Source: Kiritimatiellia bacterium
Lineage (GTDB): Bacteria > Verrucomicrobiota > Kiritimatiellia > CAIQIC01 > JAGNIJ01
Reading direction: 5' to 3'
Length of the DNA stretch: 51,101 nt
Assembly: GCA_018001225.1 (NCBI GenBank)
Contig: JAGNIJ010000033.1
Span: 1 to 51,101, forward strand
Every line of letters begins with the position of its first letter. Position 1 is the first letter of the stretch. Under the pieces are notes generated by a model. The model saw nothing but the letters and a program-made list of their open reading frames with translations. It ran no database searches and had not been told where the DNA came from. The position numbers and the translations under genes were made by a program. Positions 24,817 to 32,187 of this stretch are shown piece after piece.

Positions 24817-25797
24817 TCAGGTCACGTACCGCTCTTCGGTCAGGTAGCGGTTCATGTGGTCGCACATCAGGGCAACCACCCTGATCTTCCGCCGCTTCGC
24901 CTTCTTGATCTCCTCCAGGGCAAAGTGGACGTTGGCACCCGCGGACACGCCGCAATAGACGCCTTCCTCGAGCCACAGGCGGTGCGTCATCTCGCGGGCA
25001 ATGGTATCGGTGACCATGACCAGTTCGTCGATCAGCCCCTTCTCCTTGAGCATGCGGGAGACGATGCCGCCCTTGATCGGGGTGGACGGGAAATCCATGC
25101 CCACGTGCCAGGGCTCCTTGGAGCTGGCCGGCTGGATGCCGATCACCTTGACGCTCGGCACTTCCTTCTTCAGGACCTTCGCGATGCCGGCGAGGCTGCC
25201 GCCGGTCCCGATGGACTGCACGAACACGTCCAGCTTGCCGTCGGTCTGCTCGAGGATCTCCTGCGCGGTAATGTAATGGGCCTTGCAGTTGTCCTCGTTG
25301 CTGAACTGGCGCGCCCACCAGATTTTGCCGGGGTGGCCCGTCTCGTCCTCGAGGCAGAGCTGGCGGCCGGGCAATTCCACCTCGGCCCCGGCGATGCTTC
25401 GCTCGCGCAGGTGCTCGATGTCCGCCGGCTCCATCAGGCGCACCTCGGCGCCGACGTTCTTCATCATCTTCGACTTCTCCGCGCCGGCCTTGCCGGGCAT
25501 GGTCTCGTAGATGGTGACGTTGTAGCCCAGCAGGCGGCCGACGGCGGACAGCGCGAAGCCGGTGTTGCCGGTGCTCGATTCGATGATCGTCGCGCCGGGC
25601 TTCAACTCGCCCCGGGCCGCCGCGCCCTGGATCATCTCCAGCGCGATGCGGTCCTTCAGGCTGCCGGACGGGTTCATGTATTCCAGCTTGGCCAGGATCT
25701 CCGAGCCGGTGCCCTGGGCGATCTTGTTGAGCCGGACCATCGGGGTGTTCCCGATCAGCTCCAGCACGCTGTCGTAGATCTTCTTCGGTGCTTGCAT
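24817..25797 (-). CDS. PLP-dependent cysteine-synthase-family enzyme, SbnA-like
   Basis: Fold-type II PLP enzyme of 326 aa. KLEYMNPSGSLKDR carries the PLP Lys (K48); ESSTGNTGFAL binds the substrate carboxylate, SIGTGGSLAG the PLP phosphate. The canonical GIGAGF loop of O-acetylserine sulphhydrylase is replaced by IKGGIVSRMLKE, so plain CysK activity is not secure. It lies 19 nt downstream of an SbnB-like dehydrogenase. In staphyloferrin B synthesis, SbnA condenses O-phosphoserine with glutamate and SbnB oxidises the product to L-2,3-diaminopropionate. By that context I infer the same role, with cysteine synthase as the alternative. Confidence 0.75.
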   Translation of the reverse strand: MQAPKKIYDSVLELIGNTPMVRLNKIAQGTGSEILAKLEYMNPSGSLKDRIALEMIQGAAARGELKPGATIIESSTGNTGFALSAVGRLLGYNVTIYETMPGKAGAEKSKMMKNVGAEVRLMEPADIEHLRERSIAGAEVELPGRQLCLEDETGHPGKIWWARQFSNEDNCKAHYITAQEILEQTDGKLDVFVQSIGTGGSLAGIAKVLKKEVPSVKVIGIQPASSKEPWHVGMDFPSTPIKGGIVSRMLKEKGLIDELVMVTDTIAREMTHRLWLEEGVYCGVSAGANVHFALEEIKKAKRRKIRVVALMCDHMNRYLTEERYVT

Positions 25798-25816
25798 GTG
25801 CGCTCCGGGGTGCGGA

Positions 25817-26782
25817 TTACTCCAGCTCCAGGCCGATCTTCATCGCCTTGGCCTTGTCCAGGTAGTAGCGGCCGGTGGCGACGTCGAACACCGCCATGCC
25901 CATCGGGTTGAACATCACGGCCTCGTTCCTGGGATAGGAGGCCATGGCGTTATGGCAGACGACGTCGGTGATGGCCTTGGTGTCCTCCTTCTTCAGCCCG
26001 CGCTCCTTGGCCATCATCTCGATGTCCGTCTTCTCGCGGCAGACCTCTTCCCAGTCGTCCACGATGATCGCCTTGGTATGGTCCAGGATGCTGGTCTTGT
26101 AGTCGCGGAGCGAGCAGTTGAGCTGCAGCGAGCCGGCCTTGGGCTTCTCGTCCACGTACGGGGCCTTGGAGACGGTGCAGGTGATGAAGATGTCCGCGTC
26201 CCGGTAGGCCTCCTGCCACGACTTGACCACCACGGTCTTGTCCTTGGCCGGGCCGTCGATCGTCGCCGGGTCCACGCCGCGGATGTCGAAGAGGGAGATC
26301 TTGCCGATCTGGTCCTTCATGATGTCGACGACCATCTTGTAGTGGTGCCGCCCGATCGGGCCCCAGCCCAGGATGGCGACGTTGGCCTTGGAGAGCGGCC
26401 GGGCCTTGAGGAAGTGGCGGATCATCAGGCCGGAGACCGAGGCCGTGCGCACGATGCTCAACAGCGCCGTGTTGATCGTGGCCACGGGCACGCCCGTGTC
26501 GGCCTCGTTCAGGATCACGACGCTGTGCGCGCGCGGCAGGCCGTGGTCGATGTTGGCCGGGAAGCTGGCGATCCACTTGATGCCGGCGAGGTTGATCTTG
26601 CCGCCGACGAAGGCGATCAGGGCGATGATCCGGTTCGTCAGGTCGCGGTAGCGCAGGTACGGCTTGATCGGCTGGACGAAGTCCTTCTGGTCCAGGCAGC
26701 GGACGGCGTCCTCGATGACGTTGATGGTCTCGTCCCAGTGAAACCCGATCTTCAGCAGGTCCTTCTCGTTCAGGTATAGCAT
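25817..26782 (-). CDS. Ornithine cyclodeaminase-family dehydrogenase, SbnB-like
   Basis: NAD-dependent enzyme of 321 aa. It matches SbnB, N-(2-amino-2-carboxyethyl)-L-glutamate dehydrogenase, over its length by recall: start MLYLNEKDL, DFVQPIKPYLRY, GIKWIASFPANIDHGLPRA, VVILNEADTGVPVA, Rossmann loop ILGWGPIGRHH, FITCTVSKAPYV, IIVDDWEEVCREK and the end NPMGMAVFDVATGRYY. It would release L-2,3-diaminopropionate and 2-oxoglutarate. The ATG at 26782 has AGGAGA 7 nt upstream. The SbnA-like gene follows at 19 nt, and a small unknown gene precedes. Confidence 0.82.
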   Translation of the reverse strand: MLYLNEKDLLKIGFHWDETINVIEDAVRCLDQKDFVQPIKPYLRYRDLTNRIIALIAFVGGKINLAGIKWIASFPANIDHGLPRAHSVVILNEADTGVPVATINTALLSIVRTASVSGLMIRHFLKARPLSKANVAILGWGPIGRHHYKMVVDIMKDQIGKISLFDIRGVDPATIDGPAKDKTVVVKSWQEAYRDADIFITCTVSKAPYVDEKPKAGSLQLNCSLRDYKTSILDHTKAIIVDDWEEVCREKTDIEMMAKERGLKKEDTKAITDVVCHNAMASYPRNEAVMFNPMGMAVFDVATGRYYLDKAKAMKIGLELE

Positions 26783-26837
26783 GGCATTCTCCTCTTGTTT
26801 TGGTTTTACGATTCCGGGCACGCCGCCGCGCGGCGCG

Positions 26838-27119
26838 TCAGAAATTCTGCGGGATGAAGCCCTTCTTCTGGGGCTCGATGAACATCGAGGCCAGGCCGAG
26901 CTTCTTCATGCGCATGAAGTTTTTCCAGCGCTCCTCGCCGATGGCCGCGCGGATGGTGCCCGGCTTGAGCTTGCGCGCCGGGAACGAGGCGGACAGGGCC
27001 ACGGAGAGGGTGTTGAGCCGCTCCTCCTTCGCGCTGGTCAGGGTCAGCTTGACCACGAACGCGCCGTCCACGGTCGGGCTGGTGAACCGGTAATCCTTGC
27101 CGATTTTCTCGACGAGCAT
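26838..27119 (-). CDS. Small conserved-looking protein of unknown function
   Basis: 93-aa soluble protein, start ATG 27119 with GGAGG 8 nt upstream. It begins MLVEKIGKDYRFTSPTVDGAFVVKLTL and ends in a basic, Met-rich half (WKNFMRMKKLGLASMFIEPQKKGFIPQNF). No signal peptide or membrane helix. It sits 55 nt before the SbnB-like gene on the same strand, so it may act in the same pathway. I do not recognise a family. Its good ribosome-binding site and typical codon use argue that it is real. Confidence 0.65.
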   Translation of the reverse strand: MLVEKIGKDYRFTSPTVDGAFVVKLTLTSAKEERLNTLSVALSASFPARKLKPGTIRAAIGEERWKNFMRMKKLGLASMFIEPQKKGFIPQNF

Positions 27120-27207
27120 GATACGTCCTCCGCTGTTCGGGTTCGCCCGCCCTCCCTTTGCGGGGAAGGCGGAAACCTTGAGAACATGGCGAAAGACGCC
27201 AACAAAG

Positions 27208-27423
27208 TCAACCTTGTTGCCCCGGACCCGTTTCACCGCAGGAGCGCAGGCCGAGCTTCTTCAGGATCGTTTCCGCCGGGCAGAAATGGGTGAACGCCGA
27301 CTGGATCAGGTTGACGCCGACGAAGGCCGTCAACAGCAGCCACCACGGGCTGATGAAACTCAAGCCGAGGCTCAACAGGACCATCGTCCCGGCCATCACG
27401 CGCACGCCATTTTCAACGGTCAT
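27208..27423 (-). CDS. DUF2892-type small membrane protein (YgaP-like)
   Basis: 71-aa inner-membrane protein starting MTVENGVRVMAGTMVLLSLGLSF. It has two hydrophobic segments and the FCPAETILKKLGL end, with the NxGxRVxxG start typical of the DUF2892/YgaP transmembrane family. Members often accompany thiol or metal stress functions, but the role is not defined. GGAGG lies 6 nt before the ATG at 27423. Between it and the PII-like gene lies a short tandem repeat. Confidence 0.82.
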   Translation of the reverse strand: MTVENGVRVMAGTMVLLSLGLSFISPWWLLLTAFVGVNLIQSAFTHFCPAETILKKLGLRSCGETGPGQQG

Positions 27424-27445
27424 GGTGCACCTCCATCCACTGGGA

Positions 27446-27487
27446 TCAACGTCCAACGCCCAACAACCAACGCCCAACATCCAACAG
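27446..27487. repeat. Short tandem heptamer repeat (CCAACNN)
   Basis: Six consecutive 7-bp units: TCAACGT, CCAACGC, CCAACAA, CCAACGC, CCAACAT, CCAACAG. It is purely intergenic. This text is a known dispersed motif in some environmental genomes and yields spurious NVQRPT-like or WALDVGCW-like peptides. Confidence 0.85.
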
Positions 27488-27488
27488 A

Positions 27489-27779
27489 TTACATCACGGA
27501 CTCGACCGGCAGGGCGAAGGCGCGGATGCCCTCGCCGGGGTACAGCCGTGTCTTGAAGTCCGACAGGGCCGCGACCAGTTCCTTTTCCTTGGCCGCCGGC
27601 ACGGCGGTGAAAACCAGGACGGACTTCCCCGGCCACGCGTGCGTCCCGAGGTGCTTGCCCGTCGCGCCTTCGCCGATGACGTTGGTCAGCTCGGTGTAGG
27701 CGTGCACGTCGTGCCGCCCGATCAGTTCGCGGATCTCGGCCTGCCGCTCCTCGGGGCAGATGATCATCAGCAGTTTCAT
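27489..27779 (-). CDS. PII-like signalling protein linked to RND efflux
   Basis: 96-aa ferredoxin-fold protein of the PII/CutA-like group. It starts MKLLMIICPEERQAEIRELIGRHDVHAYTELTNVIGEG and has a shortened T-loop region (GATGKHLGTHAWPGKSVLVFTAV) followed by the second beta-alpha-beta half. The GlnB uridylylation T-loop is absent, so it is not a nitrogen regulator in the strict sense. Its place directly downstream of an RND pump matches the known association of PII-like proteins with RND/CusA-type transporters. It may regulate or sense the pump's substrate. Confidence 0.72.
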   Translation of the reverse strand: MKLLMIICPEERQAEIRELIGRHDVHAYTELTNVIGEGATGKHLGTHAWPGKSVLVFTAVPAAKEKELVAALSDFKTRLYPGEGIRAFALPVESVM

Positions 27780-27796
27780 ATTATTCCTTCACTTCT

Positions 27797-27858
27797 GTAG
27801 CTCCGGCGCTCCGCCGCCGGAGCTGTTTATCCGCCGGCAGAGCGGCGGAACTGCAGCT
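27797..27858. repeat. Intergenic inverted repeat (GTAGCTCCG...CGGAACTGCAG type)
   Basis: The left arm (from 27797, GTAGCTCCGGCGCTCCGC...) and right arm (27830-27858, TCCGCCGGCAGAGCGG...CTGCAGCT) are imperfect complements of about 27 bp with five mismatches. It lies between the PII-like gene and the stop of the RND gene. It differs in sequence from the CCTCCA/TGGAGG family. Confidence 0.65.
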
Positions 27859-30800
27859 CTAGGCCGCCTTCTTCCTCCCGTACATCATGGCGTACACCAC
27901 GGGAATCACCACCAGGGTGAAGGCCGTGGACACGAACAGCCCGAAGATGATGGACCACGCCAGGCCGCTGAAGATCGGGTCGAACGTGATCGGCCACGCC
28001 CCGAGCATCGTCGTGCCCGCGGTCAGGAAGATCGGCCGGAACCGCACGGCGCCGGCCTCGACAATCGCCTCCTTCAGGTTCTGCCCGCGCTCGGTCGCGC
28101 TGCGGATGAAGTCGATCAGGATGATGGCGTTGCGCTGGACGATGCCGCCGAGCGCGATCATGCCGATCATCGCCGTCGCGGTGAAGAAGACCGGGTCGGC
28201 ATAGCCGCCGATGGTCTTGCCGGTCAGCACGTTGAGCAGCCAGAAGCCCGGCATGATGCCGATCAGGGTCAGCGGGATGGACAGCATGATCACGACCGGC
28301 AGCAGGTACGAGCCGGTCTCGTAGACCAGCAGCACGTAAATCGCCAGGAGGGCCGCCGAAAACGCGAGGCCCAGGTCGCGGAAGACGTCCAGCGTGATCT
28401 TCCACTCCCCCTCCCCGGTCCAGCTTGCCTCGATCCCCGCCGGCAGCGGGTTCTTCTTAAGCCACGCCTGCATCGCGAGCACGGCGTAGGCGGGGCCGCG
28501 CCCGGCCATCTCGGCGGTGACGTACACCACGCGCCGCATGTTCTTGTGGAAGATCGTCTTGTCGTACACGTTCTCCTCGAACCGGCCGATCTCGCCAAGC
28601 TGCACGCTGTTCCCCATCCGGCCCTTCACGGGCAGGGTCAGGAGGCGGGCCGGGTCGGACCGCTTCTCGCGGGGCAGGCGCAGGATGATCGGCAGCTCGT
28701 TCTGCTCGGTCGGCACGTGCACCGTGCCCGCCGGGAACCCGCTCATCGCCAGGCGCAGGCTGTTGACGACGTCCTCCGTCGAGATGCCGTTCAGGCCGGC
28801 TTTCGTGCGGTCCACGCGGAAGAACAGTTTCTGCTGGTCCGCCTCGACCGTGTCGTCCACGTCCACCACGCCCTGCTCCTCGCGGAGCCTCGAGCCGACC
28901 GTCTTGCCCGCCGCGATCAGCTCGTCGTAGCCGTGGTGCGGGCCGCCGTAGATTTCCGCCACGACCGTGGACAGGACCGGCGGGCCGGGCGGCGCCTCGA
29001 CGATCTTGACCAGCGCGCCGTGCCGCGCCGCCAGCGCCTCAATGTCGTTTCGGATCCGCAGGGCGATGCCGTGGCTGGCCATCTCGCGCTGCTGGCGGGG
29101 CAGCAGGTTGATCCGCACGTCCGCGACGTTCGGCCCCTGCCGCAGGTAGTAGTGCCGCACGAGGCCGTTGAAGTCCATCGGCGAGCCCTCGCCCACCGTC
29201 GCGGTAAAATCCACGACCTCGGGCACGGTCCGAAGATAGTCCTCCAGGTCGCGCACGGCGGCGTCGGTCGCTTCCAGCGTGGCGCCCTCGGGCAGGTCCA
29301 CGACGAACTGCAGCTCGTTCTTGTTGTCGAACGGCAGCATCTTCAGCGGCACCAGGCCGGTCGCGGCCAGGACGATGGAGAACACGAACAGGCCGCCCAT
29401 CACGAGCAGCAGCAGGCCGCCCTTGCCGCGCGAATCCAGGAACGGGCGGACGAGCCGGTCGTACACGCGGAAGGTCGCCGTGGCCTTGACGTCGTAGGCG
29501 GACGCGCCGGCGGCCGGCTCCTTGAGCAGCTTGTTCGAGACCCACGGCGTGATGGCGAGGGCGACGAAGAGCGAGCTGATCATCGTCAGCGGCACGTTCA
29601 ACGCCATCGGGGCCATGTACGGGCCCATCATGCCGGTGATGAAGAACATCGGCACGAACGACGCGATGATCGAGAGCGTCGCCAGCACGATCGGCGGCAT
29701 GACCTCCTCCATCGCCAGGGCGACGGCCTGCAGCCGCGGGAAGCGCCGCAGGGCGAGGTGGCGGGAGATGTTCTCCACGCCGACGATCGGGTTGTCCACC
29801 AGCAGGCCGAGCGCCAGGATCAGGGCGAAGAGCGTCACCCGGTTGATCGTGTAGCCCAGCAGGTAGTTGAAGAGCAGCGTCAGCGAGTACGTGATCGGGA
29901 TGGCCAGCCCGACGATCACGCCCTCGCGCCAGGTCATGGCCAGCGCGATCATGCCGACGACGGTGATCAGCCCCATGACGAGGTTCATGACCAGGTCGTT
30001 GACCTTCTCGTTGGCCGTCTCGCCATAGTTGCGCGTGATGCGGACCTGCACCTCGTCGGGGATGACGCTGCCGCGCAGGCCGGCCAGCGTCTGCTCCACC
30101 TCGCGCGCGACCAGCACCGCGTTGCTGCCCTTCTTCTTCGCCACGGCGATCGTCACCGCGGGGCGGGATTCCGCATCGGCCCCGCCCGAGCCGGGGCCGA
30201 ACCCGATCCGGCTGTAGCTCGCGACCTCGTCCGCGCCGTCCACGACCTCGGCCACGTCCCGCAGGTAGACCGGCCGGTCGTGGTACAGGCCGACCATCAG
30301 GTGGCGGACCTCGTCCACGTTCTGCAGGAACGGCCCGACCTCGACGGCGATTTCCTCGTCCGCCTTGGCGAACGAGCCGCTCTCCATCTGGGCGTTGGAG
30401 ATTTTCAGCGCGCCGGCGATCTCCATGGGCGAGAGGCCGTAGGCGGTCAGCCGCTCGGTGTCGAGGTACACGTGGACCACGCGCTTGCGGCCGCCGTGGA
30501 TCGTGATGCGCGCGCTGTCCGGGATGCGCTGGAGCTTGCCGGAGACCTCCTCCGCCACGCGGTGGAGCGTGTCCGCGTCGAGCCCCGGCCCGTAGAGCGC
30601 CGCGCTGACGATCGGCACGTCGTCGATCTCGATGGGCTTGATCACCCAGCCCGCGATGCCCGGCGTGGTCTTGTCGATGTTCTGGAAGACCTTGTTGTAG
30701 ATCTTGATCAGGCTTTCCTCGCGGTCCTCGCCGACGAAGAAGCGCACGGTGACCACGGCCATGCCCGGCCGGGACATGGAGTAGACGTATTCCACGCCGT

Positions 30801-31044
30801 CGATCTGGTAGAGCAGCTTCTCGAGGCGCGAGGAGACCAGTTGCTCGACCTCCTCCGCGCTGCCGCCGGGATACATCACCATCACGTCGGCCAGCGGCAC
30901 GACGATCTGGGGCTCCTCCTCGCGCGGCGTCACGATCAGGGCCACGGCGCCGGCGGCGAGGCTGATCAGGATCAGCAGGACCGCCAGGTTGCCCTTGAGA
31001 AAGGCCTGGATGACCGATGAAAAGAATCCCTGCCGCTGTTCCAT
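27859..31044 (-). CDS. RND efflux transporter permease
   Basis: Inner-membrane proton-driven pump (1061 aa) of the AcrB/CzcA superfamily that exports drugs, metals or other small molecules with the adaptor and TolC genes upstream. It has an N-terminal helix, two large periplasmic loops (e.g. DVMVMYPGGSAEEVEQLVSSRLE) and 12 helices. Helix 4 reads LALGLLVDNPIVGVEN, so only one Asp of the usual VDDA pair is kept, the second being Asn. The C-terminal half shows FRPIFLTAGTTMLGAWP. Substrate class cannot be read; the single Asp recalls CusA-like members, but metal-binding Met triads were not found. The stop is next to an inverted repeat and the PII-like gene. Confidence 0.93.
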   Translation of the reverse strand: MEQRQGFFSSVIQAFLKGNLAVLLILISLAAGAVALIVTPREEEPQIVVPLADVMVMYPGGSAEEVEQLVSSRLEKLLYQIDGVEYVYSMSRPGMAVVTVRFFVGEDREESLIKIYNKVFQNIDKTTPGIAGWVIKPIEIDDVPIVSAALYGPGLDADTLHRVAEEVSGKLQRIPDSARITIHGGRKRVVHVYLDTERLTAYGLSPMEIAGALKISNAQMESGSFAKADEEIAVEVGPFLQNVDEVRHLMVGLYHDRPVYLRDVAEVVDGADEVASYSRIGFGPGSGGADAESRPAVTIAVAKKKGSNAVLVAREVEQTLAGLRGSVIPDEVQVRITRNYGETANEKVNDLVMNLVMGLITVVGMIALAMTWREGVIVGLAIPITYSLTLLFNYLLGYTINRVTLFALILALGLLVDNPIVGVENISRHLALRRFPRLQAVALAMEEVMPPIVLATLSIIASFVPMFFITGMMGPYMAPMALNVPLTMISSLFVALAITPWVSNKLLKEPAAGASAYDVKATATFRVYDRLVRPFLDSRGKGGLLLLVMGGLFVFSIVLAATGLVPLKMLPFDNKNELQFVVDLPEGATLEATDAAVRDLEDYLRTVPEVVDFTATVGEGSPMDFNGLVRHYYLRQGPNVADVRINLLPRQQREMASHGIALRIRNDIEALAARHGALVKIVEAPPGPPVLSTVVAEIYGGPHHGYDELIAAGKTVGSRLREEQGVVDVDDTVEADQQKLFFRVDRTKAGLNGISTEDVVNSLRLAMSGFPAGTVHVPTEQNELPIILRLPREKRSDPARLLTLPVKGRMGNSVQLGEIGRFEENVYDKTIFHKNMRRVVYVTAEMAGRGPAYAVLAMQAWLKKNPLPAGIEASWTGEGEWKITLDVFRDLGLAFSAALLAIYVLLVYETGSYLLPVVIMLSIPLTLIGIMPGFWLLNVLTGKTIGGYADPVFFTATAMIGMIALGGIVQRNAIILIDFIRSATERGQNLKEAIVEAGAVRFRPIFLTAGTTMLGAWPITFDPIFSGLAWSIIFGLFVSTAFTLVVIPVVYAMMYGRKKAA

Positions 31045-31047
31045 GGC

Positions 31048-32094
31048 TCAATCCTCCCGCCGGGGCTCGGCCAGGACCGTCTCGCCCGGCTTCAGCCCGG
31101 ATAGAATCTCCACGTCGTCGCCGTATGCCGGCCCGGTCTTCACCAGCCGCCGGACGGCGCGCCCGTCCCGCGCGACCTGCACCCACTCGAGCTGGCCCGA
31201 CCGGTACACCGCGCTCTTCGGGATCCGGATGGCCTCCCGCGCCTCCTCCTCCACCCACAGCCGGCCGAACGTGCCGGGCAGCACCTCGCCCGCGACGCCC
31301 TCGAGCCGGACCTTGACCTTCTGCGTGCGGCTGGACGGATCCACCTCGCTGACGATCTCCGCGACCTGGCCCTTGATGGTCCGCTCGGGGCGTTCCAGCG
31401 CGACGTCCACTTCCTGGCCGAGCGCCAGGCGATCGATCAGCCGGACGGGCACGGGCGCCTCGAGGCGCATCCGGGCCGGATCGTAGACCGCCAGCAGCGG
31501 CATGCCGGGGTTGGCGAGGTCGCCCGCCTCGATCCGGCGGTCCGTCACCACGCCGTGGATCGGGGCCACGATCTGCGCGTAGGTCAGCATGACCTTCACC
31601 TGGTCCACCTGCGCGCGGGCGGACTGGAACATGGATTCCGCCGCGGTCAGCGCCTGTTGCGTCGTCGCGTTCTTCTCGAACAGCCCGCGGGCGCGCTCGT
31701 ACTCCGACTCCGCCCGCTTGAACTGGGCCTCCGCGGCCGCGAGCTGCTCGCGGATCTCGCGGTCGTCCAGCGTCACGAGCACCTGCCCGTTGGTCACCGT
31801 GTCGCCCGCGTGGGCAAACACGGCCTTAACATAGGCGGGAATCCGCGCGCTCAAGTTGATCTTCTCCTCCGAGGCCGTCGTGCCGACCACGTAGATCCGG
31901 GTCGCCAGCGGCTCGACCTTGACCTCCACCGTCGCCGCCCCCTCGGGCACGGCGATCCCGGCCGGCGCTTCCACGACGCCCGGGGGAACCTTCTCCGCGC
32001 AGGAACCGGCGGACCAGACGATGACCACGGCCAGCCCGACCACGCCCGCGACCGGGCGCCAGGCCTTGCCAAGAAACGATGTCCACTTGCTCAT
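31048..32094 (-). CDS. RND efflux periplasmic adaptor subunit
   Basis: Membrane-fusion protein (348 aa) linking the pump to the outer-membrane channel. The N-terminus has a hydrophobic segment ending VWSAGSC, so it may be lipid-anchored at Cys32. Lipoyl/barrel-sandwich halves (INLSARIPAYVKAVFAHAGDTVTNGQVLVTLDDREI and AQIVAPIHGVVTDRRIEAGDLANPGMPLLAVYD) flank an alpha-helical hairpin (REQLAAAEAQFKRAESEYERARGLFEKN). A beta-barrel domain follows. Three nt separate its stop from the RND start, so the two are translationally close. Confidence 0.92.
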   Translation of the reverse strand: MSKWTSFLGKAWRPVAGVVGLAVVIVWSAGSCAEKVPPGVVEAPAGIAVPEGAATVEVKVEPLATRIYVVGTTASEEKINLSARIPAYVKAVFAHAGDTVTNGQVLVTLDDREIREQLAAAEAQFKRAESEYERARGLFEKNATTQQALTAAESMFQSARAQVDQVKVMLTYAQIVAPIHGVVTDRRIEAGDLANPGMPLLAVYDPARMRLEAPVPVRLIDRLALGQEVDVALERPERTIKGQVAEIVSEVDPSSRTQKVKVRLEGVAGEVLPGTFGRLWVEEEAREAIRIPKSAVYRSGQLEWVQVARDGRAVRRLVKTGPAYGDDVEILSGLKPGETVLAEPRRED

Positions 32095-32124
32095 GGTGTG
32101 CTCTCCTTTTCTTAATCTTCATCA

Positions 32125-32187
32125 CGGGCTCGCGGGAGCTCGCCCCTCCATAAAAAACAATTGGAGGGCGGAGCTCCTGCGACGCCG
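32125..32187. repeat. Dispersed inverted repeat with CCTCCA/TGGAGG centre, copy 4
   Basis: Left arm 32125-32150 (CGGGCTCGCGGGAGCTCG then CCCCTCCA), an A-rich 10-nt loop, right arm 32161-32187 (TTGGAGGGCGGAGCTCC...). It abuts the tolC stop and lies inside the efflux operon, between tolC and the adaptor gene. Confidence 0.75.

Noticed and set aside
24817..25797. Plain cysteine synthase next to tRNA-Cys as a cysteine-response unit
   Set aside because: They are transcribed toward each other from separate units, and the enzyme pairs with an SbnB-like gene; adjacency to the tRNA is likely chance.
27446..27487. CCAACNN array as a CRISPR
   Set aside because: Units are 7 bp without spacers, and no cas gene is present.
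27760..31020. Plus-strand open frame of over 1000 codons opposite the RND pump
   Set aside because: Composition is extreme in His, Arg and Asp, with no fold; the RND frame on the other strand is unmistakable.
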